DNA of 64,000 nt, taken from Hornefia porci (lineage in GTDB: Bacteria; Bacillota; Clostridia; Peptostreptococcales; Anaerovoracaceae). The stretch spans positions 2,294,001 to 2,358,000 of the forward strand of contig NZ_MJIE01000001.1 in the NCBI RefSeq assembly GCF_001940235.1, in the 5' to 3' direction. Position numbers and translations under genes: made by a program. Shown here in pieces: positions 54,611 to 62,736 of the stretch. Positions within the stretch are counted from its first letter, which is position 1. Each line of letters starts with the position of its first letter. The notes below the pieces were generated by a model. That model had not been told where the DNA came from, did no database searches, and worked only from the letters and a program-made list of their open reading frames with translations.

Positions 54611-55754
54611 GAAACAACGTAAGTCCGGCGAGACGGTTCTGTTCCGCGCGCCGGAAGACGTCTGTCGCGGTTTCGCGAAGCAGCGGAGCGGCATTTTTAA
54701 TCGCGTCCTCGATGCTGCGGCTGCCGCGCAGAGTGACGATTTCAGTCAGGCCCCGGGACAAAAGAAGATCCGCATCGGGCGTCCGGTCGCCGCACACGGC
54801 GACGCAGGGGACGCCGGCGGCTCTGCACCGGCGCGCGACGCCCTGACAGGCTTTGCCGCCGGCCGTCTGACCGTCAATCCGACCTTCTCCGGTGACGACG
54901 AGATCAGCGCCCGCAAGCCTGCGGTCGAACTCCAGAAGATCCAGAACAGCGTCGATGCCGGAGCGTATCTCCGCATGACAGAACGCAAGGAGGCCGAACC
55001 CCAGTCCGCCGGCAGCACCGGAGCCGGGGATTTCATGGAGACCGGTTTCCGTATACCGTTCAACGATATCTGCATAATGTGTGAGCCCCTCCTCCAGCAG
55101 AAGCTGCTCGGCGGGGGAGGCGTTTTTTTGTGCGCTGAAAACCATGGTGGCGCCGTCGGGACCGAGGAGCGGGCTGGTGACGTCACAGAGAACCGTGACC
55201 GTGACGTTTTTCAGGAGCTCATCGCAGGCTGTCTTGTCGAGGAACGCGATTTTCCTGAAATTGGACGGAAAGGGCGGCAGGACTTGTCGATGAGAGTCAA
55301 GAAAGCGCACTCCGAGAGCCGCAGCCATGCCCATGCCGCCGTCATTTGTAGCGCTTCCGCCGATCCCGATGAAAATGTTACGGCAGTCTCGCAGCACTGC
55401 GTCCTGCAGCATTTCACCGGTTCCGTATGTGTTGGAGCGGAGGATGTCGCGGTCATGCGGAGATACCCGCATCAGACCGGAGGCCGCGGCCATTTCCATC
55501 ACAGCAGTATTCCCGCGTATTCCGTAATCCGCTGTGATTCTGCGTCCGAGAGGATCGTGGAGACGCGCGTGGATCCGGCGCGCCCCTGTGGCGGACAGAA
55601 TACAGTCCACCGTGCCCTCTCCGCCGTCCGCCAGCGGGAGGGTCAGAATTTCCGCGTCAGGCCAGACCTCGGCTGCGGCGCGCGCGATGATGCCGGCGGC
55701 GTCAGCGGCACACAGCGATCCTTTGAATGAGTCCGGCGCGATAATGATTTTCAT
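54582..55754 (-). CDS. Glycerate kinase (type 1, GlxK/GarK family)
   Basis: A 390-residue kinase phosphorylating D-glycerate. The typical opening is KIIIAPDSFKGSLCAADAA, followed by LPLADGGEGTVDCIL, IGIGGSATNDGGMGMAAALG (near residue 123), GSGAAGGLGFGL (near residue 268) and a VVTGEGRIDGQT block. The ATG at 55752-55754 has AAGGAGG upstream on the minus strand; an earlier in-frame start at 55772 is less well placed. It could serve serine/glycerate use and so belong with the aminotransferase 4 kb away, but it is not in that operon. Confidence 0.93.
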   Translation of the reverse strand: MKIIIAPDSFKGSLCAADAAGIIARAAAEVWPDAEILTLPLADGGEGTVDCILSATGARRIHARLHDPLGRRITADYGIRGNTAVMEMAAASGLMRVSPHDRDILRSNTYGTGEMLQDAVLRDCRNIFIGIGGSATNDGGMGMAAALGVRFLDSHRQVLPPFPSNFRKIAFLDKTACDELLKNVTVTVLCDVTSPLLGPDGATMVFSAQKNASPAEQLLLEEGLTHYADIVERYTETGLHEIPGSGAAGGLGFGLLAFCHAEIRSGIDAVLDLLEFDRRLAGADLVVTGEGRIDGQTAGGKACQGVARRCRAAGVPCVAVCGDRTPDADLLLSRGLTEIVTLRGSRSIEDAIKNAAPLLRETATDVFRRAEQNRLAGLTLFPTISDPAEQ

Positions 55755-56036
55755 GGCAGCCTCCTTATGCAACGGTAACTTTCTTTCTGCTACTCAACGG
55801 AAATATACTCAGTTTACTATATATTTGCACATTTTTCAATCAATTCCCTTTACGCATTGTACGCTCAGCCATCGTGTGCACAGCAATCGAATGCGCCTCA
55901 GATATCAATAATACAGGGAGCCTGTTCGATGGCCTGCCGTGAGGTTTTCAGGAGATTTATCCAACAACCCTGCGGCAGCGGAATTCGTAAACGTCTGAGC
56001 GGAATTTTGATTCGGAAATGACCGGCCGGAATTTTG

Positions 56037-56065
56037 TTGACAAACCGAGACCCGGGTGCTAAGAT
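56037..56065 (+). promoter_or_regulatory. Promoter of bioY
   Basis: TTGACA (56037-56042), 17-bp spacer, TAAGAT (56060-56065). The BirA-type operator begins 3 bp downstream. Confidence 0.75.
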
Positions 56066-56067
56066 TA

Positions 56068-56100
56068 TTGTTAGCCAATTAAAAATTAAAAGGGTGACAA
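56068..56100. promoter_or_regulatory. BirA (biotin repressor) operator
   Basis: TTGTTAGCC (56068-56076), 15-bp AT-rich spacer, GGGTGACAA (56092-56100). The arms are inverted repeats matching at 7 of 9 positions and resemble the biotin operator TTGTWAACC-N(14-16)-GGTTWACAA. It covers the transcription start of bioY. Confidence 0.75.
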
Positions 56101-56185
56101 TATGAAGAGGGATGACGGGGCCCCGCCGTCCGGTGGGAAAACGCCGGGCTGCGGCCCTCCGGAGATGTCCCGGGAGGAGAGAACC

Positions 56186-56776
56186 ATGAACAGAAACCGT
56201 ACACAATACCTGATTCTGACTGCTTTGTTCACGGCGCTGACGGCAGTCGGAGCGTTCATCAGAATTCCGGTGGGACCGACGCCGATTACGCTTCAGCTCC
56301 TGTTTATCGCACTGGCCGGGGTTCTGCTGGGGCCCCGGTGGGGAGCGCTGTCCCAGCTCCTCTATGTGGGGATGGGACTGGCCGGCGTGCCGGTTTTCAC
56401 CGGAGGCGGAGGGCTTTCCTATGTGTTCAGCCCCAGCTTCGGATATCTCATCGGGTTTATCTTTGTGCCCGTCATCATTGGGTTTATCACTCAGAGGGAG
56501 ACAAGGCCGGGATTCCTGCGGATTTTCCTGGCGACTATGCTGGGAATCTTCGTTTGCTACTGCATCGGCGTTCCATATATGTACATAATTATGCGGAATG
56601 TGATGAACGTGGACATCAGTTTTGCCCGGACAGTCATGATCGGATTCGCGGTATTCATTCCGGGAGACATCGCCAAGAGCCTGATTACGGGATACCTTGG
56701 AAAACGGCTGGTGCCGGCCATTCGGAGAAGCACCGCCGGAGCGGAGAAGGAACAAAGAAAACAGCGGGCGGCGTAG
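56186..56776 (+). CDS. bioY: Biotin transporter BioY (ECF S component)
   Basis: A protein of about 196 residues with six hydrophobic helices. The signature IPVGPTPITLQLLFIALAG lies in the first third, followed by PRWGALSQLLYVGMGLAGVPVF and PSFGYLIGFIFVPVIIGF. BioY binds biotin and works alone or with the ECF energy-coupling module. The ATG at 56186 is preceded by GGGAGGAG. A longer start at 56102 falls at the edge of the BirA operator with a poor ribosome site and would add 28 non-conserved residues. The BirA operator just upstream independently supports the assignment. No bio synthesis gene is present. Confidence 0.93.
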   Translation: MNRNRTQYLILTALFTALTAVGAFIRIPVGPTPITLQLLFIALAGVLLGPRWGALSQLLYVGMGLAGVPVFTGGGGLSYVFSPSFGYLIGFIFVPVIIGFITQRETRPGFLRIFLATMLGIFVCYCIGVPYMYIIMRNVMNVDISFARTVMIGFAVFIPGDIAKSLITGYLGKRLVPAIRRSTAGAEKEQRKQRAA

Positions 56777-56838
56777 GGCAGACGGCCCGCGGAGTGTGCG
56801 CACCTCGGAGAAATGAAGAGAAATGATTCGGAAAAGAA

Positions 56839-56910
56839 CACTCGCGGGTAGGATATGGAAAAATATCCCATGGGAGATCTGCCGGCCCGCTGAGAGCGCC
56901 GGTGCGAGTG
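56839..56910 (+). ncRNA. Candidate structured RNA element (three-way junction)
   Basis: CACTCGC (56839-56845) pairs with GCGAGTG (56904-56910) as a closing stem. Inside are GGATAT/ATATCC (56851-56856 with 56863-56868) and CCGG...CCGG with CGCT-GAG-AGCG (56882-56902). I could not match it to a known riboswitch. An intrinsic terminator lies about 80 nt downstream. Pairing alone does not prove function. Confidence 0.3.
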
Positions 56911-56991
56911 AAAAATTGGTAAAATAAACAGCGATACCATTTATCAGAAATTTCGCGTTAGACGCATTAAACTTCAGAGGCAAGTGTTTGC

Positions 56992-57034
56992 AAGGGGAGC
57001 ATGAAAGGTTGAAATTCCGTGCCTCCTCTTTTTT
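56992..57034 (+). terminator. Intrinsic terminator upstream of the redox operon
   Basis: AAGGGGA-GCATG (56992-57003) pairs with CGTGC-TCCTCTT (57018-57030, with G-U pairs and one bulge), then T to 57034. It could end the bioY transcript or act as an attenuator. Confidence 0.65.
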
Positions 57035-57051
57035 GTGTAGGAAAAAATACA

Positions 57052-57130
57052 TTGTATACCACCTTAATTTGCAACTGATTCCGTTGACTTTGAGAATCAT
57101 AAAGAGTAAACTAAAGTTGACTTTGTATAC
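57052..57130 (+). promoter_or_regulatory. Promoter and paired TTGTATAC sites of the polyferredoxin-PFOR operon
   Basis: TTGACT (57084-57089), 17-bp spacer, TAAACT (57107-57112) form a likely promoter. TTGTATAC occurs at 57052-57059 and 57123-57130 on either side of it. The downstream copy is part of the palindrome TGTATACA, a core seen in GntR-type operators. The paired arrangement would suit looping or dual-site repression. Confidence 0.5.
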
Positions 57131-57217
57131 ACAATAATGGTCAGACTTATTCGTCGCCGCCACAGGCTGATGCGGCGGGACGTAATTTACTATTAAGTAA
57201 AGGAGGAGTTAGTAGTT

Positions 57218-58333
57218 ATGAGTACTAATCAAGGCGGAACAGCTACGGGCAACGAAAACCTGATCGCTTTTGTTTTCTGTAGTGGCGATGCTGCCGGCAA
57301 AGAGAGACTTGCGAACTGTGGTTCCTGCAAGGAAGCCGTTGAAAGCGGATTCCTGCGCGACGAGTGCAAGAACGGATGCGTGGGAATCGGATCCTGCATC
57401 GAGGCCTGCAAACAGGATGCAATGAAACTTGTAGACGGCAAAATCATCATCGATCCTGAGAAGTGCGACGGATGCGGCGATTGCGCCAAGGAGGACGTCT
57501 GCCCGCAGCTTCTGATCCGGATGATCCCCAGAGATGCGACCAACTTCATCCCATGTTCTTCTAAGGAAGAAGATGACGATCGGACGAGAGAGATCTGCGG
57601 ATACGGCTGTATCGCATGCGGGGACTGCGTAAGAGCATGTCCGGAGGGCGCTGTCGATATCATTGACAACCATGCGGTTATCGATTATGACAAATGCGTC
57701 GGCTGTGTTTCCTGCACAGTGAAATGTAAGAAAAAGATCATTGTGGATACGCTGCACGATCTGACCGCTCTGAAAGAGAAGGTCGCCTTCGTGAGATGCA
57801 GCGGCGGCTATAAGCCCAACAAAAAGTATCAGGAACTGGGGTACGAGGACTGCTGTGACGTTGTGAACAACGTGAATCCTAAGGACTACGATCTCTGCAC
57901 CACAGGCTGCACCGGCCTGGGGAACTGCACCAGAGTATGTCGCTACGACGCCATCCATGTCGTAGACGGAACCGCGATCGTCGATCCCGACAAATGCGTC
58001 GGCTGCAAGGACTGCACCTATGCATGTCCGAAGGGCCTGATCACGATGGTGCCGTATGGCGGGACCAAGCTCGTTCCATGCTCCTCCACGGCAGACTATG
58101 AGGATAAGGCGGCGGTATGCGATTCCGGCTGCATCGCCTGCGAGGACTGCGTGAACAACTGTCCGAACGACGCGATCTATATGGATGAGAAGCACGCGGT
58201 CGTCGATCCTGAAATCTGCGAGGACTGCAACATGTGTCAGTACATGTGCACCAGATACGTTATCAGAGAACAGGTCGTTCCAGAGAGCATCTTCCTGCAG
58301 AGAGAAGCTCTCGGTCTGACGGAAGGAGAGTGA
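57218..58333 (+). CDS. Soluble polyferredoxin: two RnfB-like ferredoxin modules in tandem
   Basis: A 371-residue protein with 42 cysteines and no membrane helix. It is an internal duplication: residues about 16-175 and 188-350 align. Each half has an (A)FV-x-C-S-G strand, a CxxxCxGxGxCxxxC motif (50-64 and 227-241), a CxxCxxCx(3-5)C motif (83-95 and 260-270), a CxxxCxxCxxCxxxC motif (127-141 and 301-315) and a CxxCxxCxxxC motif (160-170 and 334-344). That gives up to eight [4Fe-4S] sites. The first motif in each half resembles the soluble part of RnfB, without its membrane anchor. GGAGGAG precedes the ATG. The PFOR gene follows after 5 bp, so it probably carries electrons from PFOR to Nfn or another acceptor. 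Confidence 0.82.
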   Translation: MSTNQGGTATGNENLIAFVFCSGDAAGKERLANCGSCKEAVESGFLRDECKNGCVGIGSCIEACKQDAMKLVDGKIIIDPEKCDGCGDCAKEDVCPQLLIRMIPRDATNFIPCSSKEEDDDRTREICGYGCIACGDCVRACPEGAVDIIDNHAVIDYDKCVGCVSCTVKCKKKIIVDTLHDLTALKEKVAFVRCSGGYKPNKKYQELGYEDCCDVVNNVNPKDYDLCTTGCTGLGNCTRVCRYDAIHVVDGTAIVDPDKCVGCKDCTYACPKGLITMVPYGGTKLVPCSSTADYEDKAAVCDSGCIACEDCVNNCPNDAIYMDEKHAVVDPEICEDCNMCQYMCTRYVIREQVVPESIFLQREALGLTEGE

Positions 58334-58338
58334 TCACG

Positions 58339-61300
58339 GTGAGAAATCTCAAGACAATGGACGGAAACGCGGCAGCAGCTCACGTAGCATACGCATTCTC
58401 GGAAGTTGCGGCTATTTATCCGATCACGCCATCCTCGCCAATGGCTGAGAACATGGATGAATGGGTTTCCCAGGACAGAACGAACATCTTTGGTGAAAAA
58501 GTCAAGATCATTGAAATGGAATCTGAAGCGGGCGCGGCAGGCGCCGTTCACGGCTCCGTCGTAACCGGATCGTACACTTCCACGTTTACGGCTTCACAGG
58601 GTCTTCTGCTGATGATTCCGAACATGTATAAAATCGCGGCAGAGCAGACGCCGACTGTTTTCCATGTGGCGGCCCGCTGCGTATCCACTCACGCGCTGAA
58701 TATTTTCGGCGATCATTCCGACGTCATGGCGTGCCGTCAGACCGGCTTCGCGATGCTGGCTTCCAACAGCGTCCAGCAGGTTATGGATCTGGCAGCCGTC
58801 GCTCACCTGGCGACTATTGGCGGACATCTTCCGATGCTGCATTTCTTTGACGGGTTCAGAACCTCTCACGAGCAGCAGAAGATCGAGACATGGGATTACG
58901 ATGAGCTGAAATCCATGGTGGACTGGGATGCGGTCAGACATTACAAGCAGAATGCTCTGAATCCGAATCATCCGAAGGCGATGGGATCTGCGGAGCAGCC
59001 GGAGGCGTTCTTCCAGCACAGAGAAGCGTGCAACACCGTTTACGATGAGACGCCGGACATCGTCAACAAATATATGCAGATGGTCAACGAGAAGATCGGT
59101 ACCGACTACAAACCGTTCAACTACTACGGTGCGCCGGACGCGACCGACATTATCGTCGCGATGGGTTCCGTGTGCGACGCTGCGGAGGAACTGATCGACC
59201 ATATGCTGAAGGACGGCAAGAAGGTCGGCATCCTGGAGGTGCATCTGTACAGGCCGTTCTCTGCGAAATACATGCTGGCGGAGATGCCGGAGACCGTAGA
59301 ACGGATTTCGGTCCTCGACAGAACCAAGGAGCCGGGCGGCATCGGCGAACCGCTGTATCTGGACGTGGTTTCCGCGCTGAAGGGGACTAAATTCGAGACA
59401 GCGACGGTATGCAGAGGCCGTTACGGACTGGGCTCCAAGGACGTGCAGCCGGGCGACATCCTCGCGGTGTATGAGAACATGGCCGCGGCGGAGCCGAAGC
59501 CGGAGTTCACTTTGTCCATCAATGACGACGTCACTCACCTGTCGCTGACGCCGAGCCATTATCCGGACACCGCTCCCGAAGGCACAAAGGCCTGCAAGTT
59601 CTGGGGTCTGGGTGCAGACGGCACAGTCGGCGCCAACAAGAACAGCGTCAAGATCATCGGCGACCATACCGACAAAAAAGTACAGGCATACTTCCAGTAC
59701 GACTCCAAGAAGTCGGGCGGCGTCACCATTTCGCATCTGCGTTTCGGCGACAAACCGATCAGATCCACATATTATGTCAAGCAGGCAGACTTTGTGGCGT
59801 GTCACAATTCCGCGTATCTGCAGAAATATGACATGGTGCAGGACGTCAAGCCGGGCGGATTCTTCCTGCTGAACTGCGTCTGGAATGACGAGGAGCTGGA
59901 GGAGCATATTCCGGCAAAGGTCAAGAGATATATCGCAAAGAACAACGTTCAGTTCTACACCTGCGACGCCGTTTCCATCGCAAAGGAAATCGGTCTGGGC
60001 GCACGGAGAACGAATTCCATCCTTCAGGCTGCGTTCTTCAAGCTCGCGGATATCATTCCGATCGACGAGGCGGAAGGCTACATGAAGGAAATGATTAAGA
60101 AGAGCTACGGCAAGAAGGGTCAGAACATCGTCGATATGAACTGCGCTGCAGTGGACGCCGGAATCAAGAACGTCCACAAGGTGGAAGTCCCCGCTTCCTG
60201 GGCGGAGGCTCCGGACGATCCGGAACCGGCGAAGCTGGTCGGCCGTGATGAAGAGATGTCGACCTTCCTGAATGACATCCTGGTGCCGATGGCGACCATG
60301 AACGGAGACAATATTCCGGTATCGGCGTATATGACTTCCGCAGACGGAACCGAACCTTCCGGCACGGCTGCCTTCGAGAAGCGCGGCATCGCCACGGATG
60401 TTCCGAAATGGATCAAGGAAAACTGCATGCAGTGCAACCTGTGCTCCTATGTCTGCCCCCACGGCGTCATCCGGCCGTTTGTCATGGATGAATCCGAGGT
60501 TGCGGGAGCGAACGGTGATTACCTGCCGATGAAGGGTACAAAGGACAAGTTCTTCTCCATCGGTATCTCCGCTCTGGACTGCTCCGGCTGCGGATCCTGC
60601 GCGGACGTATGCCCGGCCAGGAAGAAGGCGCTGGAGATGAAGCCCGCGGAGGACGAGATCGTTCAGAGCAGTCAGAAGAAATTCGATTACCTGTTCAAAG
60701 ACGTTCCGGAGAAGGAGGTTCCCTTCAAGTCGAATACAGTCAAGGGATCTCAGTTCCTGCGGCCGCTGCTTGAGTTCTCAGGCGCCTGCCCGGGATGCGG
60801 AGAGTCTCCTTACGCCAAGCTGGTTACACAGCTTTTCGGAGACAGAATGTACATCGCGAACGCGACGGGCTGCTCCTCCATCTGGGGACACAGTGCTCCG
60901 AGCACGCCGTACACGGTCAACAGGGACGGACGCGGTCCGGCATGGTCCAATTCCCTCTTTGAGGACAATGCGGAGTTCGGACTCGGTATGGCGACATCCG
61001 TAAACAACAGAAGAGATGAAGTGAAGCACGCGGCGGAGAGACTCGTGGAGACCATCGGAGTACCGGCCAAGGCGTGGCTGGCGACCATGGATGATGCGGA
61101 ATCCTCCGGCATTACCGGCGACAATCTGGTCGCTGCCTGCGAGAAGATCGCGGACAGCAATGAGGACGCCCGGTTCGTTCTGGACAATAAGGATATGCTG
61201 GTCAAGCCGTCCATGTGGATCTTCGGCGGCGACGGCTGGGCTTATGACATCGGCTACGGCGGACTGGATCACGTCATCGCCTCCAGACAGAACGTGAATA

Positions 61301-61863
61301 TCCTGGTATTCGATACCGAGGTTTACTCCAATACAGGCGGACAGGCCTCCAAGTCCACCCCGACCGGCGCTGTGGCGAAATTCGCAGCTTCCGGCAAAGA
61401 GGTCAAGAAGAAGGATCTGGCGCAGATCGCCATGGCTTACGGCTACGTATATGTCGCCAAGATCGCGATGGGAGCCAATCCTGAGCAGACGCTGAGAGCG
61501 CTGAGAGAGGCCGAGGCTTACGACGGACCTTCCCTGATTCTCGCGTATGCGCCGTGCATCAACCACGGAATCAAGAAGGGCATGAACAAGGCCATGCTTG
61601 AGATGAAGGAAGCGGTACGCTCCGGATACTGGAATCTGATGAGATTCAACCCGGCGGTCGCTGAGGAGGGCGGCAACCCGCTGTTCCTCGACAGCCACAA
61701 GCCGACCGACAGCTTCCGTGACTTCATCATGGGCGAAGTCCGTTACAACTCGCTGAAGCTGAAATTCCCGGAGAGAGCGGAAGCTCTGTTCACGCAGTCC
61801 GAGAAGGAATCTGTGGAGAGGTATGAACATCTGCTTCAGGAAAAGAAGAGCTACGACAATTAG
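58339..61863 (+). CDS. nifJ: Pyruvate:ferredoxin (flavodoxin) oxidoreductase
   Basis: A 1174-residue single-chain PFOR oxidising pyruvate with CoA to acetyl-CoA and CO2 while reducing ferredoxin. Domains in order: pyrimidine-binding domain (MDGNAAAAHVAYAFSEVAAIYPITPSSPMA), transketolase-C-like domain, gamma domain, two-cluster ferredoxin domain (CMQCNLCSYVCPHG near residue 696, CSGCGSCADVCPA near 749), and TPP-binding domain with CPGCGE near 817 and GDGWAYDIGYGG near 964. The GTG at 58339 has GGAAGGAG at 10-bp spacing and matches the family start. Longer in-frame starts would overlap the polyferredoxin gene. It is the central step of amino-acid and sugar fermentation here. Confidence 0.97.
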   Translation: MRNLKTMDGNAAAAHVAYAFSEVAAIYPITPSSPMAENMDEWVSQDRTNIFGEKVKIIEMESEAGAAGAVHGSVVTGSYTSTFTASQGLLLMIPNMYKIAAEQTPTVFHVAARCVSTHALNIFGDHSDVMACRQTGFAMLASNSVQQVMDLAAVAHLATIGGHLPMLHFFDGFRTSHEQQKIETWDYDELKSMVDWDAVRHYKQNALNPNHPKAMGSAEQPEAFFQHREACNTVYDETPDIVNKYMQMVNEKIGTDYKPFNYYGAPDATDIIVAMGSVCDAAEELIDHMLKDGKKVGILEVHLYRPFSAKYMLAEMPETVERISVLDRTKEPGGIGEPLYLDVVSALKGTKFETATVCRGRYGLGSKDVQPGDILAVYENMAAAEPKPEFTLSINDDVTHLSLTPSHYPDTAPEGTKACKFWGLGADGTVGANKNSVKIIGDHTDKKVQAYFQYDSKKSGGVTISHLRFGDKPIRSTYYVKQADFVACHNSAYLQKYDMVQDVKPGGFFLLNCVWNDEELEEHIPAKVKRYIAKNNVQFYTCDAVSIAKEIGLGARRTNSILQAAFFKLADIIPIDEAEGYMKEMIKKSYGKKGQNIVDMNCAAVDAGIKNVHKVEVPASWAEAPDDPEPAKLVGRDEEMSTFLNDILVPMATMNGDNIPVSAYMTSADGTEPSGTAAFEKRGIATDVPKWIKENCMQCNLCSYVCPHGVIRPFVMDESEVAGANGDYLPMKGTKDKFFSIGISALDCSGCGSCADVCPARKKALEMKPAEDEIVQSSQKKFDYLFKDVPEKEVPFKSNTVKGSQFLRPLLEFSGACPGCGESPYAKLVTQLFGDRMYIANATGCSSIWGHSAPSTPYTVNRDGRGPAWSNSLFEDNAEFGLGMATSVNNRRDEVKHAAERLVETIGVPAKAWLATMDDAESSGITGDNLVAACEKIADSNEDARFVLDNKDMLVKPSMWIFGGDGWAYDIGYGGLDHVIASRQNVNILVFDTEVYSNTGGQASKSTPTGAVAKFAASGKEVKKKDLAQIAMAYGYVYVAKIAMGANPEQTLRALREAEAYDGPSLILAYAPCINHGIKKGMNKAMLEMKEAVRSGYWNLMRFNPAVAEEGGNPLFLDSHKPTDSFRDFIMGEVRYNSLKLKFPERAEALFTQSEKESVERYEHLLQEKKSYDN

Positions 61864-61881
61864 GAAAGGAGGGTTCTGAAG

Positions 61882-62736
61882 ATGAAAAGGTTTGAAATTC
61901 TAAGTAAGAGAAAACTTAACGATAATATCACCTGGCTGGTGATCAGCGCACCGCTGGTCGCCAGAAAGGCGAAACCGGGTCAGTTCATTATCCTTCGTAC
62001 TGACGAATATGGTGAGAGAGTTCCTCTCACCATGGCGGGGCATGACTCCGAGAAGGGCACTATCGACCTGATTTACGCGGCGGTCGGCAGATCCACCATG
62101 CTGATGGATCAGATGGAGGTCGGCGACTGCTTCGCAGACATCGTCGGGCCGCTGGGAAAACCGACGAACATGGAAGGACTGAAAAAGGTCTGCGTCGTCG
62201 GCGGAGGCACCGGAAACGCTCTGGCGTATCCTCTCGCAGTCGGAATGCATAATCACGGCATCCACGTGGATATGATCACCGGCTTCAAGAACAAAGATCT
62301 GGTCATCCTGCAGGATGAATTCGCGGCGGGTACAGACCGTCTGTTCCTGGTGACCGATGACGGAAGCGCGGGAGAGAAGATGTTCACCACCGAAAAGCTG
62401 GAGCAGCTGATCAATGAAGGCAACGAATACGACGAAATCGTTGCGATCGGACCGCCGATCATGATGAAGTTTACCTGTCAGATTGCAGAGAAGCACGGAA
62501 TCAAATCCATTGCCTCCCTGACGGCTTATATGATCGACGGAACCGGAATGTGCGGCGGCTGCCGCGTCAACATTGACGGCGAGGACAAGTTCGTCTGCGT
62601 GGACGGACCGGAATTCGACGGCTCCAAGGTTGACTGGGACGAGGTGCTGCAGAGAAGCGCGTACTATGGCGAGCAGGAAAAATACGACAGAGAACACGTT
62701 TGCCGTCTGACAGGAGGTGTACGTTACTATGATTAA
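61882..62736 (+). CDS. nfnA: NADH-dependent ferredoxin:NADP+ oxidoreductase subunit A (FAD/[2Fe-2S])
   Basis: A 284-residue ferredoxin-reductase-fold protein: RPL-type FAD site (YGERVPLTMAGHDSEKGTIDLIYAAVG), NAD(H) motif VCVVGGGTGNALAYPLA near residue 105, and the C-terminal [2Fe-2S] cysteines in GTGMCGGCRV and VCVDGPEFDG. With NfnB it forms the electron-bifurcating transhydrogenase that combines NADH and reduced ferredoxin to make NADPH. Related proteins are called sulfide dehydrogenase or dihydroorotate dehydrogenase electron-transfer subunit. Its stop overlaps the NfnB start by 8 bp. AAAGGAGG precedes the ATG. Confidence 0.92.
   Translation: MKRFEILSKRKLNDNITWLVISAPLVARKAKPGQFIILRTDEYGERVPLTMAGHDSEKGTIDLIYAAVGRSTMLMDQMEVGDCFADIVGPLGKPTNMEGLKKVCVVGGGTGNALAYPLAVGMHNHGIHVDMITGFKNKDLVILQDEFAAGTDRLFLVTDDGSAGEKMFTTEKLEQLINEGNEYDEIVAIGPPIMMKFTCQIAEKHGIKSIASLTAYMIDGTGMCGGCRVNIDGEDKFVCVDGPEFDGSKVDWDEVLQRSAYYGEQEKYDREHVCRLTGGVRYYD

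Larger units (their letters stand above)
56777..57217 (+). other. Intergenic region bioY / polyferredoxin operon
   Basis: A 441-bp gap. It contains a 72-nt foldable segment (56839-56910), an intrinsic terminator (56992-57034), a promoter (57084-57112) and two TTGTATAC motifs. Repeated GTTGACTTTG words lie at 57083-57092 and 57116-57125. No reading frame supported. Confidence 0.55.

Noticed and set aside
56891..56897. TPP riboswitch, suggested by a CTGAGA word at 56890-56895
   Set aside because: The other TPP motifs (GGGGTGC before it and ACCTGAT...GGGAA after it) are absent and the order does not fit.
56981..57030. Cobalamin riboswitch, suggested by GGTTGAAATTCCG
   Set aside because: The B12 box and the conserved CCCGC-ACTG core are missing; the segment is better read as a plain terminator hairpin.
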